This document shows positions 21,764 to 30,123 of a DNA stretch of 64,000 bases, one piece after another. How positions within the stretch are numbered: position 1 is the stretch's first letter; every line of letters starts with the position of its first letter. The notes under the pieces were generated by a model. The model made no database searches, was not told where the DNA came from, and saw only the letters and a list, made by a program, of their open reading frames with translations. Position numbers and translations under genes: made by a program. This DNA comes from Mycolicibacterium sp. HK-90 (GTDB lineage Bacteria > Actinomycetota > Actinomycetes > Mycobacteriales > Mycobacteriaceae): contig NZ_CP129613.1 of NCBI RefSeq assembly GCF_030486405.1, positions 3,534,001 to 3,598,000 of the forward strand. The letters run 5' to 3'.

Positions 21764-22378
21764 TCAGGGAATCGTCAAGACCTGGCCAGGATGAATCAGG
21801 TCAGGGTTGGCGATGCCGCTGGCATCGGCGATCTGCTGGTACTTGTTGCCGTCGCCGTAGAACCGCTCGGCGATCGCCCACAGCGTGTCGCCGGAGACCA
21901 CGGTGTAGGTCCGCGGCTCGGGCGCCGGCGGGGGTGGCGGCGGAGCAGCCGGCTCAGGAGCGGCGGCCGGTGCCGGCTCCTCGACGGCGGCCGGGGCGAC
22001 CTCGGGCTCGGGTGCGGCGGCCTCGGGCGCCGGTGGCGGCGGCTCGGAGGTCTCGGTCTTCGACGACCACGCGGGCCCGTCCGCGGCGTAGAGCACCAGG
22101 TTGCGGTCGTCCTGGAGAACCAGCTTGACGTCCTTCTTGCCCTTGGTGTCGGTGTGCCACACGGGCTTCTCGGACGTGTACAGCACGAAGTTTCCGTCGG
22201 TCTGCACCTCCGCCCGCACCACGTCCTGGCCGTTGGTGGAAGTCGACCAGACCGCTTGGCCACGCGCCTCCAACACGAGGTTGCCGTCGTCCTGCAACGT
22301 CAGCGTGTACGCGCCGTTGTTGGAGGTGAGCGACCCCCCCTTCTCCAGCTTCTGTCCTTCGGTCAGTGTGTCTCCCAC
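21764..22378 (-). CDS. B-lectin (mannose-binding type) plus LysM protein
   Basis: The 204-residue protein starts at GTG (GDTLTEGQKLEKGGSL), preceded by AAAGGGG at a good distance. A longer open frame upstream lacks a site and reads low-complexity residues. Residues about 1-112 form a bulb-type lectin domain with three repeats of the pattern QxDxNxVLY: LQDDGNLVLE, QTDGNFVLY and LQDDRNLVLY. A linker of about 50 residues is rich in Pro, Glu and Ala. The C-terminus is one LysM domain (YTVVSGDTLWAIAERFYGDG). A lectin of this architecture that binds mannose is known from M. smegmatis. LysM suggests peptidoglycan binding, yet no signal peptide is visible. Confidence 0.9.
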   Translation of the reverse strand: MGDTLTEGQKLEKGGSLTSNNGAYTLTLQDDGNLVLEARGQAVWSTSTNGQDVVRAEVQTDGNFVLYTSEKPVWHTDTKGKKDVKLVLQDDRNLVLYAADGPAWSSKTETSEPPPPAPEAAAPEPEVAPAAVEEPAPAAAPEPAAPPPPPPAPEPRTYTVVSGDTLWAIAERFYGDGNKYQQIADASGIANPDLIHPGQVLTIP

Positions 22379-22694
22379 GCAATACCCCTTTCGTGACCGT
22401 GACCCGGGCTTCGCACCCGGTTCCATCGACCTTACTGACTTGAAGTTTGCTTTGGTGCTATTCGGCTCGCCTCGAATTCAAACGTCACACAAACAATCGG
22501 AATCTGGCAGGTGGGCGGGCGAATCCGCCTCTGACCGCGTGTCGCCAATCCAGGCGCGAACCGGACACGTCCGGCGTGCGCGGCCGGACCACACCGTCAC
22601 CCGCCGCGTACTCCGCCACCCGTACCGCGAATCGTAACGCGCGTCAATTCACCTGTCGGCCAACGGTTCTGACACACGATGGGCGGACCGCCCC
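22379..22694. other. 316-base intergenic region ahead of the lectin gene
   Basis: No gene is supported here. The left end holds the lectin ribosome binding site (about 22385-22391, AAAGGGG on the minus strand). The middle is relatively AT-rich by local standards (around 22440-22500) and is the best place for the lectin promoter. At 22561-22574 an inverted repeat CCGGAC-AC-GTCCGG could be an operator. Nothing else is recognised. Confidence 0.5.
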
Positions 22695-23606
22695 TCACCC
22701 GACCGGCTGAGATTCAGAAACCGCCGCGGGCTGCCAGCCCGGTGGGCCGAAGACGTAGCCGAACCGGTCGCGCAGGCGGCCGGCGCGCCGCACGTCCCGG
22801 GCGATCGCCACGTATTCATGGGTCTGCAGTTTCCAGATGTTGAAGGTGCCCACCGGCTTGGTCAGCCCGTAGTGCGGCCGGAAGACCTCCGGCTGGAACG
22901 TGCCGAACATCCGGTCCCAGATGATCAGGATGCCGCCGTAGTTGCGGTCCAGGTACAGCTCGTCGCGGCCGTGGTGCACGCGATGGTGCGACGGCGTGTT
23001 GAAGATGAACTCGATTGGCCGCCAGAGCTTTCCGACACGCTCGGTGTGCACCCAGAACTGGTAGACCAGGTTCAGCGAGAAGCTGGCGAACACCAGCCAC
23101 GGCGGAATACCCAGCAGCGGCAACGGTATCCAGGCCACGATCTCGCCGCTGTTGTTCCATTTCTGCCGCAACGCGGTGGCGAAGTTGTAGTACTCGCTGG
23201 AGTGGTGGGCCTGATGCGTCGCCCAGATCAACCTGACCCGGTGGGCGATCCGGTGATAGGTGTAGAACAGCAGATCGACCCCGACGATCGCGATCACCCA
23301 GGTGTACCACCGGTCGCCGGGCAGGTGCCACGGCGCCAGGTAGGCATAGATCGCGGCATAGCCGAACAGCGCCAGCAGCTTCCATCCGGCGGTGGTGGCG
23401 ATCGACACCAACCCCATCGAGATGCTCGCCCACGCGTCGCGGGTGTTGAACGCCCCGGCGGGGGCCCGCTCGGACTCGATGTGCTCCAGGCGTCGCGCCG
23501 CGACCCATTCCACGGTCAACAACACCAGGAAGAACGGGATCGCGAAGAACACCGGGTCACGCATCGGTGGTGGCAGAAAGTCCAGGACGGACCGGATCAT
23601 GTCCAT
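22695..23606 (-). CDS. sterol desaturase/fatty acid hydroxylase family membrane enzyme (Rv1814-like)
   Basis: The 303-residue integral membrane protein has the histidine clusters of the diiron fatty-acid hydroxylase family: HRIAHR, HQAHHSSEYYN and HHRVHHG. Transmembrane segments at about residues 18-36 (VFFAIPFFLVLLTVEWVAA) and near 60-110 precede them. These enzymes insert oxygen or a double bond into lipids or sterols using an external electron donor. Rv1814 is annotated as Erg3 in M. tuberculosis, but bacterial substrates remain unclear. It lies 15 bases after the carboxylesterase stop on the other side, in the same direction. Confidence 0.88.
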   Translation of the reverse strand: MDMIRSVLDFLPPPMRDPVFFAIPFFLVLLTVEWVAARRLEHIESERAPAGAFNTRDAWASISMGLVSIATTAGWKLLALFGYAAIYAYLAPWHLPGDRWYTWVIAIVGVDLLFYTYHRIAHRVRLIWATHQAHHSSEYYNFATALRQKWNNSGEIVAWIPLPLLGIPPWLVFASFSLNLVYQFWVHTERVGKLWRPIEFIFNTPSHHRVHHGRDELYLDRNYGGILIIWDRMFGTFQPEVFRPHYGLTKPVGTFNIWKLQTHEYVAIARDVRRAGRLRDRFGYVFGPPGWQPAAVSESQPVG

Positions 23607-23621
23607 GGTTGAGTCATCCGA

Positions 23622-25184
23622 TCAGCGGAAGTTGAGGATCTGGCTGCCCCAGGCCGCGTGCAGATCGCGGTCCAGGTCGGCGACGGTCTTGTCCTGCTTG
23701 TCGATCAGGAGCGTGGCGCGGTCGTCGCGCCGATACGGCCGCCACACCGGTTCGCCCGCGGCGCCCGACGGCTCGCCGGTCGCGGCGAAGTTGACCCACC
23801 GGCGGCGCACCCGGCAAGAAACCCCGCGTCCGTGCTTGAGGCCGCCCAGCTTGAACGTCGGATCCTTGGGTCCGGCAACCAGATTCCCCCAGACGTAGGG
23901 CAGCTCGGTGGCGTGGGCGGCGCCCAGTCGCAGCAGCCGCAACATCGGCGTGGTGAAGTCGAAGCGGTACAGGTACACCGGGGCGACGGCACTGTGCCCC
24001 TCGGCGTACCACAGGGTCGGCATCCGGAACCCGATGTCGCGGGCCAGTCCTAACCCGATCGCCTTGGGCCGTAACCCCGCGTAGGCGGAGGTGATCTGGG
24101 CTTCGGTGGGCAGCTGCAGGCCGGGTTGTTCGGCCGCGATCGCGTTGAACATCGACCGCAGGGCACCCGGCGTGATCGGCATCAGCGGCGACTTCATCCA
24201 CCGGAACACCGTCGCTTCGTGTTCGTTCGTGCCGATGATCAGCGGCACCGGGTGGCTGCGGCCGGCGCGGGCGGATGCCACCGGATAGTCCGGCACCACG
24301 TCGCCGTCGACGACGGGCGCGAACGCCAGCAGCCCCGGCGTCTGCCGCGGCACCTCGTCGAACACGTCCTTGGCCGCTGCCAGCAGCGCGGGCATCGGTG
24401 TGTCCGCCAGTCGCGCCACCTCGTCCCGGTCGATCCCCAGCCGCCCGAGGTACTGGGCGGCCACCGCACGGGACCGGTCGGCGGCGTACACCGACGTGGC
24501 CGGGGAACTCTGCGCGATCGCGGCGCCGAACAAGCCTTCGGCGGCCGGACACGTCAACAACGTGGTGACGATCCCGCCGCCGGCCGACTCCCCGAACAGG
24601 GTGACCCGATCGGGGTCTCCACCGAACCCGGCGATGTTGTCCCGCACCCACCGCAGCGCGAACAGCACGTCGCGCAACCCGAGATTGGTGTCGAAGCGCA
24701 TACCTTTCGCCGCGGGCTGCCCGTTGAACTCGGACAGGTCCAGGAAGCCGAACGGGCCGAGCCGGTAGTTGAGGGTGACGATCACGGCGTCGCCTTCGGC
24801 GGCCATCACCGCCCCGTCGTAGAGCGGCTGGCTTCCCGAACCGAGAACGTAGGCACCGCCGTGCACCCACACCATCACCGGCTTGGTGTCCCCGGCCTGG
24901 GTTCCGGCCGGCGCCCAGACGTTGAGCACCAGACTGTCCTCGCCCTGGCGGCCGCCGAGATCGATGGGCAGCCGCGGATCGGTGATCTGCGGGCACACCG
25001 GGCCGGCTCCGGACGCGTCGGCGACCTCAGACCAGCGGGCCGGCGGTTGCGGTGCCCGCCAGCGCAATTCGCCGAGCGGCGCGGCCGCGTAGCGAATCCC
25101 CGACCACTTCGTGGCCGTTCCGTCGTCGGTTCCGCGGACCGGACCGTAGGTGGTCTCGACGACGGGGCCGCCACCGGCGGTCAT
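23622..25184 (-). CDS. type B carboxylesterase
   Basis: The 520-residue alpha/beta hydrolase begins at the ATG at 25184 (MTAGGGPVVETTYGPVRGT). The oxyanion motif is VWVHGGAYVLGSG and the nucleophile is S200 in LFGESAGGG. The conserved EDSLVLNVWAP motif is present. The likely catalytic His lies near the C-terminus, replaced or shifted around GVSCRVRRRWVNFA, so I could not fix it. No signal peptide is seen. It is a relative of mycobacterial LipT-type esterases. A role with the neighbouring sterol-desaturase-like gene is only positional. Confidence 0.87.
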   Translation of the reverse strand: MTAGGGPVVETTYGPVRGTDDGTATKWSGIRYAAAPLGELRWRAPQPPARWSEVADASGAGPVCPQITDPRLPIDLGGRQGEDSLVLNVWAPAGTQAGDTKPVMVWVHGGAYVLGSGSQPLYDGAVMAAEGDAVIVTLNYRLGPFGFLDLSEFNGQPAAKGMRFDTNLGLRDVLFALRWVRDNIAGFGGDPDRVTLFGESAGGGIVTTLLTCPAAEGLFGAAIAQSSPATSVYAADRSRAVAAQYLGRLGIDRDEVARLADTPMPALLAAAKDVFDEVPRQTPGLLAFAPVVDGDVVPDYPVASARAGRSHPVPLIIGTNEHEATVFRWMKSPLMPITPGALRSMFNAIAAEQPGLQLPTEAQITSAYAGLRPKAIGLGLARDIGFRMPTLWYAEGHSAVAPVYLYRFDFTTPMLRLLRLGAAHATELPYVWGNLVAGPKDPTFKLGGLKHGRGVSCRVRRRWVNFAATGEPSGAAGEPVWRPYRRDDRATLLIDKQDKTVADLDRDLHAAWGSQILNFR

Positions 25185-25337
25185 GTGCGCGCCCGATCGT
25201 CGGCACCCGGACAACCCCAGGTGCGCAGGCGTGTCGGATCGGGCATACGGACTCCTCGATGACGCTGAGCGAACTCCCCCACGGTACCCACCGGCCTGGT
25301 CCGGATGCCTCGGCCGGACCTCGGATAGGTTGGTCCG

Positions 25338-25673
25338 GTGCGAAGGTGGGCGTTGTTGATCGCGGCCGTCATCACCGAGGTCACCGCCACACTGTCGCTG
25401 CGGGCATCCCAGGACCATGCGGGTTGGCTGGTGCTGGTGGTGGCGGGATACCTGGCCGCATTCGCGTTCTTGACGCTGGTGCTGCGGGCGGGCATGCCGG
25501 TCGGCGTTGCCTACGGCATCTGGGGTGCGCTCGGAACCGCGGCGACCGCCGTACTGGCCGCGATGTTGTTCGGCGACCCGTTCACCTGGCCGATCGTGGC
25601 CGGTATCGGTTTGATCATCTCGGGTGTGCTGCTGGTCGAACTCGGATCGCACCCGCGCGAGGCCGAATCATGA
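25338..25673 (+). CDS. small multidrug resistance (SMR) efflux protein, subunit 1
   Basis: The 111-residue, four-helix protein starts at GTG (RRWALLIAAVITEVTATLSL). It carries the essential membrane glutamate in ITEVTA (residue 14) and the family motif GMPVGVAYGIWGALG. SMR proteins work as dimers and exchange protons for cationic drugs. The stop overlaps the start of a second SMR gene in ATGA, which indicates an obligate pair of the EbrAB or YkkCD kind with opposite membrane topologies. The promoter must lie in the 153 bases between it and the divergent esterase gene. Confidence 0.9.
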   Translation: MRRWALLIAAVITEVTATLSLRASQDHAGWLVLVVAGYLAAFAFLTLVLRAGMPVGVAYGIWGALGTAATAVLAAMLFGDPFTWPIVAGIGLIISGVLLVELGSHPREAES

Positions 25674-25996
25674 TGTGGCTGGCGCTGGCCGGCGCGATCC
25701 TGGTCGAGGTGTTCGCCACGCTCGCGCTGCGCGCCTCGGACGGGTTTCGCCGCCGGGCCTGGATCGCCCCCGTGGTGGCCGGCTACGTGACGTCGTTCTA
25801 TCTGCTGTGGCTTGCCCTGTCGTGGGGCGTGCCGGTCGGCATCGCGTACGGCATCTGGACCGCCTGCGGGGTTGCCCTGGTCGCCCTCATCGCCAGGTTC
25901 CTGTTCAAGGACCCACTGACCCCGGTGATGATGCTCGGGATCGCGCTAATCGTGTCGGGTGTGTTCACGATCGAGCTGGCCGGCGTCGGGCCGTAA
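25670..25996 (+). CDS. small multidrug resistance (SMR) efflux protein, subunit 2
   Basis: The 108-residue protein begins MMWLALAGAILVEVFATLAL, with the conserved Glu in ILVEVFA, and carries VPVGIAYGIWTACG. It overlaps subunit 1 by four bases. The last 51 bases overlap, on the opposite strand, the 3' end of the MFS gene. Charge distribution differs from subunit 1 (RASDGFRRRAW loop here), consistent with opposite orientation of the two subunits. Confidence 0.9.
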   Translation: MMWLALAGAILVEVFATLALRASDGFRRRAWIAPVVAGYVTSFYLLWLALSWGVPVGIAYGIWTACGVALVALIARFLFKDPLTPVMMLGIALIVSGVFTIELAGVGP

Positions 25997-27199
25997 TCCG
26001 GATTCGGACCCGGACCGTCGCGGCAGCACACCGGCCAGCAGCGCGGCGACCACGCCCGCCAACGGCACCACCAGCAGGCCCACCCGCAGCCCGGCCGCAT
26101 CGGCGACCAGTCCGACCAGCAGTGGCGCCCCGAAGAAACCGACCCGCATCAGCCAGGTGACCGCCGTCAGTCCGGTGCCCGGGCGCAGGCCCGGCAACCG
26201 GTCGGCGGCGTGCATCGCGGCCGGCACCAGGGTGGCCACCCCCAGCCCCGCCAACGCGAACCCGGCGATGGTGGTGGCGATACCCGGGAAGGCGAGTGCC
26301 ATCCCCATTCCGGCGGCCGTGACCAAGCCGCCCACCCGGGCCACGGCGGCTTCGCCGAACCGGTCGACCAGCCGGTCACCGGTCAGCCGTCCCACGAACA
26401 TGAACCCCACCAGGGCGATGTAACCGAATACCGCCACCGCCGGGGGTGCGTGCAGGGTGTCGCGCAGATACAACGTCGCCCACGAGCTGCCGGCGTCTTC
26501 GACCGTGGCGCCGGCAACGGCGATGAGCACCAGCGCCAGCAGGATCAGGTAGACCCGCGGCCCGGCCCGGCGGCCCTCCGCGGTGCGGGCGGCGGGGTGG
26601 TCCTCGTGGTCGGGCCCCGACAGCAGGTAGCGGTGGGCGATCAGGGCGACCACGCTGAACAGCACGGCGATCCCGGCCAGATGGATGCTGCGCGGGATGG
26701 CCAGGGCGATCGCCCCGGCGCCGGTGAGGCCGCCGAGGATCGCCCCCGCCGCCCACACCGCGTGCAGCGAGTTGATGATCGAGCGCCCGTGCGCGCGCTG
26801 CACACGCAGTCCGTGGGCGTTCTGCGCGACGTCGACCACCGAATCGCAGGCCCCGGCCAGAAACAGGGCGGCGGCCAGCATCAGCGGGGTGGTCGACAGA
26901 CCCGCGGCGACGACGAAAACGGCCAGCGCCACGGTGCCGAACACCCCGACCCGCGCGCTGTGGAAACGCCGGATGAGTGTTGCCGCGGTCAGGCCCGCGA
27001 CCAGAGCGCCGCCGGAGAACGAGGCGACGGCCGCGCCGTACACCGCATTGCTCAGGCCCAGATCGGTCTTGATCTCCGGGTACCGCGGCAACAGGTTGGC
27101 GAAGAGCGCCCCGTTGGTCAGGAAGAGCGCTCCCACCGCGATCCGGGCCCGACGCAGGACGGCGGCGTCACGCTGGTCTGAGAGCGGCCCGGATACCAC
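25946..27199 (-). CDS. MFS transporter
   Basis: The 417-residue protein has about 12 hydrophobic helices and starts at GTG (VSGPLSDQRDAAVLRRARIA). Helix 1 contains GALFLTNGALFANLLPRYPE and the second half has FMFVGRLTGDRLVDRFGEAA, a typical loop 8-9 motif (GRLTGDR). The substrate is not predictable. Its C-terminal 17 codons run antisense across the end of the SMR subunit 2 gene; the polar ending (RSGSESGLRPDAGQLDREHT) may be an accident of that overlap. The upstream neighbour on the same strand is an SDR gene that ends 29 bases before it. Confidence 0.82.
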   Translation of the reverse strand: MVSGPLSDQRDAAVLRRARIAVGALFLTNGALFANLLPRYPEIKTDLGLSNAVYGAAVASFSGGALVAGLTAATLIRRFHSARVGVFGTVALAVFVVAAGLSTTPLMLAAALFLAGACDSVVDVAQNAHGLRVQRAHGRSIINSLHAVWAAGAILGGLTGAGAIALAIPRSIHLAGIAVLFSVVALIAHRYLLSGPDHEDHPAARTAEGRRAGPRVYLILLALVLIAVAGATVEDAGSSWATLYLRDTLHAPPAVAVFGYIALVGFMFVGRLTGDRLVDRFGEAAVARVGGLVTAAGMGMALAFPGIATTIAGFALAGLGVATLVPAAMHAADRLPGLRPGTGLTAVTWLMRVGFFGAPLLVGLVADAAGLRVGLLVVPLAGVVAALLAGVLPRRSGSESGLRPDAGQLDREHTRHD

Positions 27200-27228
27200 T
27201 GAGGCGACATTACTTCGTGCCGCGGCGC

Positions 27229-28137
27229 TCAGCGGACCGCCGACACCAACCGCTCGCTGACCTGCCACAGGTCGGCGGCCTTGGCCAGATCGTAGGAGTC
27301 GCGCGAGGACCGGATGCGGCGGGTTCCCTCGAAGTATTCCCCGGTGATCCCTTCGAGCGCCGGGTCGGCGACGAGCGCGGCCAGATTGGCGCCCGAGCGG
27401 CGGGAGCTGTTCACATTGGGCAGGATTCGCAGTGCGGGCATGAGCAGCCGCCAGGCCAACCGTTGCACCGGCGGATAGTCCCGGGCCAGCCCCGAACCGG
27501 GCATCAGGCCCGGATCGAAGGCGGTGACCGTGACCCCGCGCGCCCCGTGTCCCAGCCGCCGATCCAACTCGTAGCTGAACAGCAGGTTGCACAGCTTCGA
27601 GGTGGTGTAACGACGCCGGCCCTCCCCGCCGGTCAGGCCGCCCGGCGGCGGGCGCAGCAGCTCGTCGGCCTGGGTGTAGCGCGGCGCCGGCATACCGGTG
27701 AACTTGGCCGGATCGTGGGTGCCACTGCTGACCACCACGATTCGGGCCGGGGCGGCCAAGGTGTGCAAGGTCTGCTGTACCAACGCGAAATGACCGAGAT
27801 GGTTGACCCCGAACGTCATCTCGTAGCCGTCGGCCGTGGTCGCGGCGCCCGCGACCACCTGCAGTCCGGCGTTGCACACCAGTGCGTGCACCGGCGGTAC
27901 GTCCAATCCCGGCAGTCGGTCGGCGAAGTCGCGCACCGATCGCAGCGAGGCGAGATCGAGTTCGGCGACGGTGGTACGCCCAGGGTGGTCGAGTCTCGCC
28001 GCCGCGTCGTCGCCCCGCGCCGGGTCACGCACGGCCAGCAGCACATGCCAGCCCGGATCGGATTCCAGCAACGTCCGCGCACATTCGAATCCCAGCCCGG
28101 TGTTGGCGCCGGTGATGATCGCGGTCTTGTCGGTCAT
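27229..28137 (-). CDS. short-chain dehydrogenase/reductase, protochlorophyllide-reductase/retinol-dehydrogenase-like
   Basis: The 302-residue SDR begins MTDKTAIITGANTGLGFECA, an NADP-type TGxxxGxG motif. It carries HALVCNAG, the active Ser in VVVSSGTHD and the catalytic YTTSK. Overall layout resembles the retinol dehydrogenase and protochlorophyllide reductase branch. The ATG overlaps the TetR stop by four bases, so the TetR gene and this SDR are coupled in one operon. The substrate is unknown. Confidence 0.88.
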   Translation of the reverse strand: MTDKTAIITGANTGLGFECARTLLESDPGWHVLLAVRDPARGDDAAARLDHPGRTTVAELDLASLRSVRDFADRLPGLDVPPVHALVCNAGLQVVAGAATTADGYEMTFGVNHLGHFALVQQTLHTLAAPARIVVVSSGTHDPAKFTGMPAPRYTQADELLRPPPGGLTGGEGRRRYTTSKLCNLLFSYELDRRLGHGARGVTVTAFDPGLMPGSGLARDYPPVQRLAWRLLMPALRILPNVNSSRRSGANLAALVADPALEGITGEYFEGTRRIRSSRDSYDLAKAADLWQVSERLVSAVR

Positions 28138-28742
28138 TGCTCCTCCAGAAGGATCGGGACCATGGCGGTGACGGCTTGCCACAGCCTTCGATACATGCGC
28201 GTCACATCGGTGCTGTCCGGCTCGAGGTGTCGGGCGAAGAACACGCCGTCGGACTGCGCGACCGCGAACGCGGTGAGTTCGGCCACCACCCGCGCACTCC
28301 GGCGCGCCGGAAGTCCGGCGGGTAGCAGCTGACGCACGGCGGCGGCGAACCGCGCGATCGCGGTGTCACGCACCCGGCGCACCACCTCGGTCACCGTCGG
28401 GTCATCACTGCGCTCCAGGGACAGCAGGTAGAGGAACCTGAGGAACTCGGGCCGCTGTGACTGCAGTTCGGCAAGGACTGCCAGCTGTTCGTCGATGGTG
28501 CCGCCGCCGGGTATCGCGGCGAAGAAGCGTTCGGCGCCACGTTCCATCACGGCGGCGAGGACGCCGTCCTTGGACCCGAAATGCCAGTAGATGGAGCTGG
28601 CGGGCAGCCCGCAGGCCTGACGGATGTCGCTGATGGAGGTCGCGGCGAAGCCGCGGGAGGCCATCAGTTGCTCGGTGGCGTCGAGAATCTGCTCCCGCGA
28701 GTCCGCGCCCTGCTGCTGTCGGCGGGTGGCTGGTGTGCTCAT
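28134..28742 (-). CDS. TetR-family regulator of the SDR operon
   Basis: The 202-residue protein has an N-terminal TetR helix-turn-helix (SREQILDATEQLMASRGFAA, TSISDIRQACGLPASSIYWH). A helical ligand-binding domain follows. It is first in an operon with the SDR gene and diverges from the decarboxylase-like gene at 28807. An inverted repeat lies 10 bases before its start. Autorepression and control of both directions are likely. Confidence 0.9.
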   Translation of the reverse strand: MSTPATRRQQQGADSREQILDATEQLMASRGFAATSISDIRQACGLPASSIYWHFGSKDGVLAAVMERGAERFFAAIPGGGTIDEQLAVLAELQSQRPEFLRFLYLLSLERSDDPTVTEVVRRVRDTAIARFAAAVRQLLPAGLPARRSARVVAELTAFAVAQSDGVFFARHLEPDSTDVTRMYRRLWQAVTAMVPILLEEQ

Positions 28743-28751
28743 CCGAACCTC

Positions 28752-28771
28752 TCTGTAAGGATCGTTACAGA
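28752..28771. promoter_or_regulatory. probable TetR operator
   Basis: The inverted repeat TCTGTAA-GGATCG-TTACAGA has perfect 7-base arms around 6 bases. It sits in the 64-base gap between the TetR gene and the divergent decarboxylase-like gene. Size and place fit a TetR binding site controlling both promoters. Confidence 0.75.
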
Positions 28772-28806
28772 CAGGCTAGCAGTTTGGCGCGTGGCACGCT
28801 GAGGCC

Positions 28807-30090
28807 GTGACGCCGAACGCCATCGCCGACGATCTGATCGGGCTGTTCCCGCCGGGCACGCGGCAGGACACCGACGGCACCCTGATGATCGGTGGCTGCC
28901 GACTGGACGACCTGGCCGCGCAGTTCGGCACGCCGGCCATCGTGGTGGACGAAGGCGCGTTGCGGCGGCGGGCCGGCGACTACCTTGCGGCGTTCCGCGA
29001 CCGCTGGCCGCGTAGCGATGTGGCGTTCGCATCGAAGGCGTTCCCCTGCACCGCCGTTCAACGCGTGATGGCCGAGGAGGGACTGCACCTCGACGTCGCC
29101 GGCGGCGGCGAGATCTTGTCGGCCGTCAAGGCGGGTGCCGACCCTTCCCGGCTGGTGCTGCACGGCAACGCCAAGAGCGACGAGGAGCTGACGCTGGCCG
29201 TCGAGCACGGCGTCGGTCTTGTCGTGGTCGACAACTTCGACGACATCGACCGGCTCGAGCGGATCGTAGGCTCCGGCCGCCTTCCGAACAGAAGCCAACC
29301 GTGTCTGGTCCGAGTCGTTCCGGGCGTGGAGGCCGCCACCCACGCCTCGCAGGCCACCGGTCATGCCGGCTCGAAGTTCGGCCTGATGCCCGAGGACGCC
29401 CGCGCGGCGATCGCCCGGATCGAGGCCGCCCCGCGACTGCGGCTCGACGGGGTGCACACCCACGTCGGCTCCCAGCTGCTGAACGTCGAGCAGCTGGCGG
29501 CCGCGGTGGAACCGATCGCCAGGCTCGGCACCTTCGAGGTGTACGACCTCGGCGGCGGGCTCGGGGTGCGCTACACCTACGACGAGCACCCGCCCAGCTT
29601 GGACGACTACGCCGAGGCCATGGTGGGTCAGGCCCGCACCCTGCTGCCGGAAGGCAGCCGGATCATCGTCGAACCCGGCCGCAGCATGGTCGCCGACAAC
29701 GCGTGCACGGTATACCGGATCACCACCGTCAAGCGTGGTGTCGTCACGCACGTGGCGGTGGACGGCGGCATGGGCGACAACCTCGAGGTGTCACTCACCG
29801 GCCAGCGTTTCGAGGCCACGATCGCCGACCGGGTGGGCGGCGGTGAGGGGGTGACCGTCGTCGGCAGACACTGCGAATCCGGTGATCAGCTCGTCGATGG
29901 TGTGCCGCTGCGCGAACCGAAGGTCGGCGATCTGTTGGCGGTACCGGTCACCGGCGCGTACTGCTACACCATGTCGAATCAGTACAACGGAGCTCGCCGG
30001 GTGCCGGTTGTGTTCGCGCACAACGGAACTGCACGGCTGGTAGTGCGCCGTGACACCTGGGCGGACCTGCTGGCCCGGGATGTCGACTGA
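28807..30090 (+). CDS. diaminopimelate-decarboxylase-like PLP enzyme
   Basis: The 427-residue fold-type III PLP enzyme starts at GTG. The PLP lysine is K77 in VAFASKAFPCTA. The glycine-rich phosphate loop is YDLGGGLGVRY, and the C-terminal catalytic motifs are HCESGDQLV and GAYCYTMSNQYNG. These fit the DapDC/LysA group rather than ornithine or arginine decarboxylases. Classical mycobacterial lysA lies next to argS and hom/thr genes, not here, so this is probably a second, specialised copy. It diverges from a TetR-SDR operon. It could act on another D-amino-acid-like substrate. Confidence 0.85.
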   Translation: MTPNAIADDLIGLFPPGTRQDTDGTLMIGGCRLDDLAAQFGTPAIVVDEGALRRRAGDYLAAFRDRWPRSDVAFASKAFPCTAVQRVMAEEGLHLDVAGGGEILSAVKAGADPSRLVLHGNAKSDEELTLAVEHGVGLVVVDNFDDIDRLERIVGSGRLPNRSQPCLVRVVPGVEAATHASQATGHAGSKFGLMPEDARAAIARIEAAPRLRLDGVHTHVGSQLLNVEQLAAAVEPIARLGTFEVYDLGGGLGVRYTYDEHPPSLDDYAEAMVGQARTLLPEGSRIIVEPGRSMVADNACTVYRITTVKRGVVTHVAVDGGMGDNLEVSLTGQRFEATIADRVGGGEGVTVVGRHCESGDQLVDGVPLREPKVGDLLAVPVTGAYCYTMSNQYNGARRVPVVFAHNGTARLVVRRDTWADLLARDVD

Positions 30091-30105
30091 CACGATCGCG
30101 TTCCG

Positions 30106-30123
30106 GACGCCAAGATTGGCGTC
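30106..30123. promoter_or_regulatory. inverted repeat directly abutting the malQ start
   Basis: GACGCCAA-GA-TTGGCGTC forms a perfect 8-base inverted repeat with a two-base centre. It ends on the base just before the malQ ATG and occupies the place of a ribosome binding site. It could be a DNA operator or, as RNA, a hairpin that hides the start. Confidence 0.6.
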
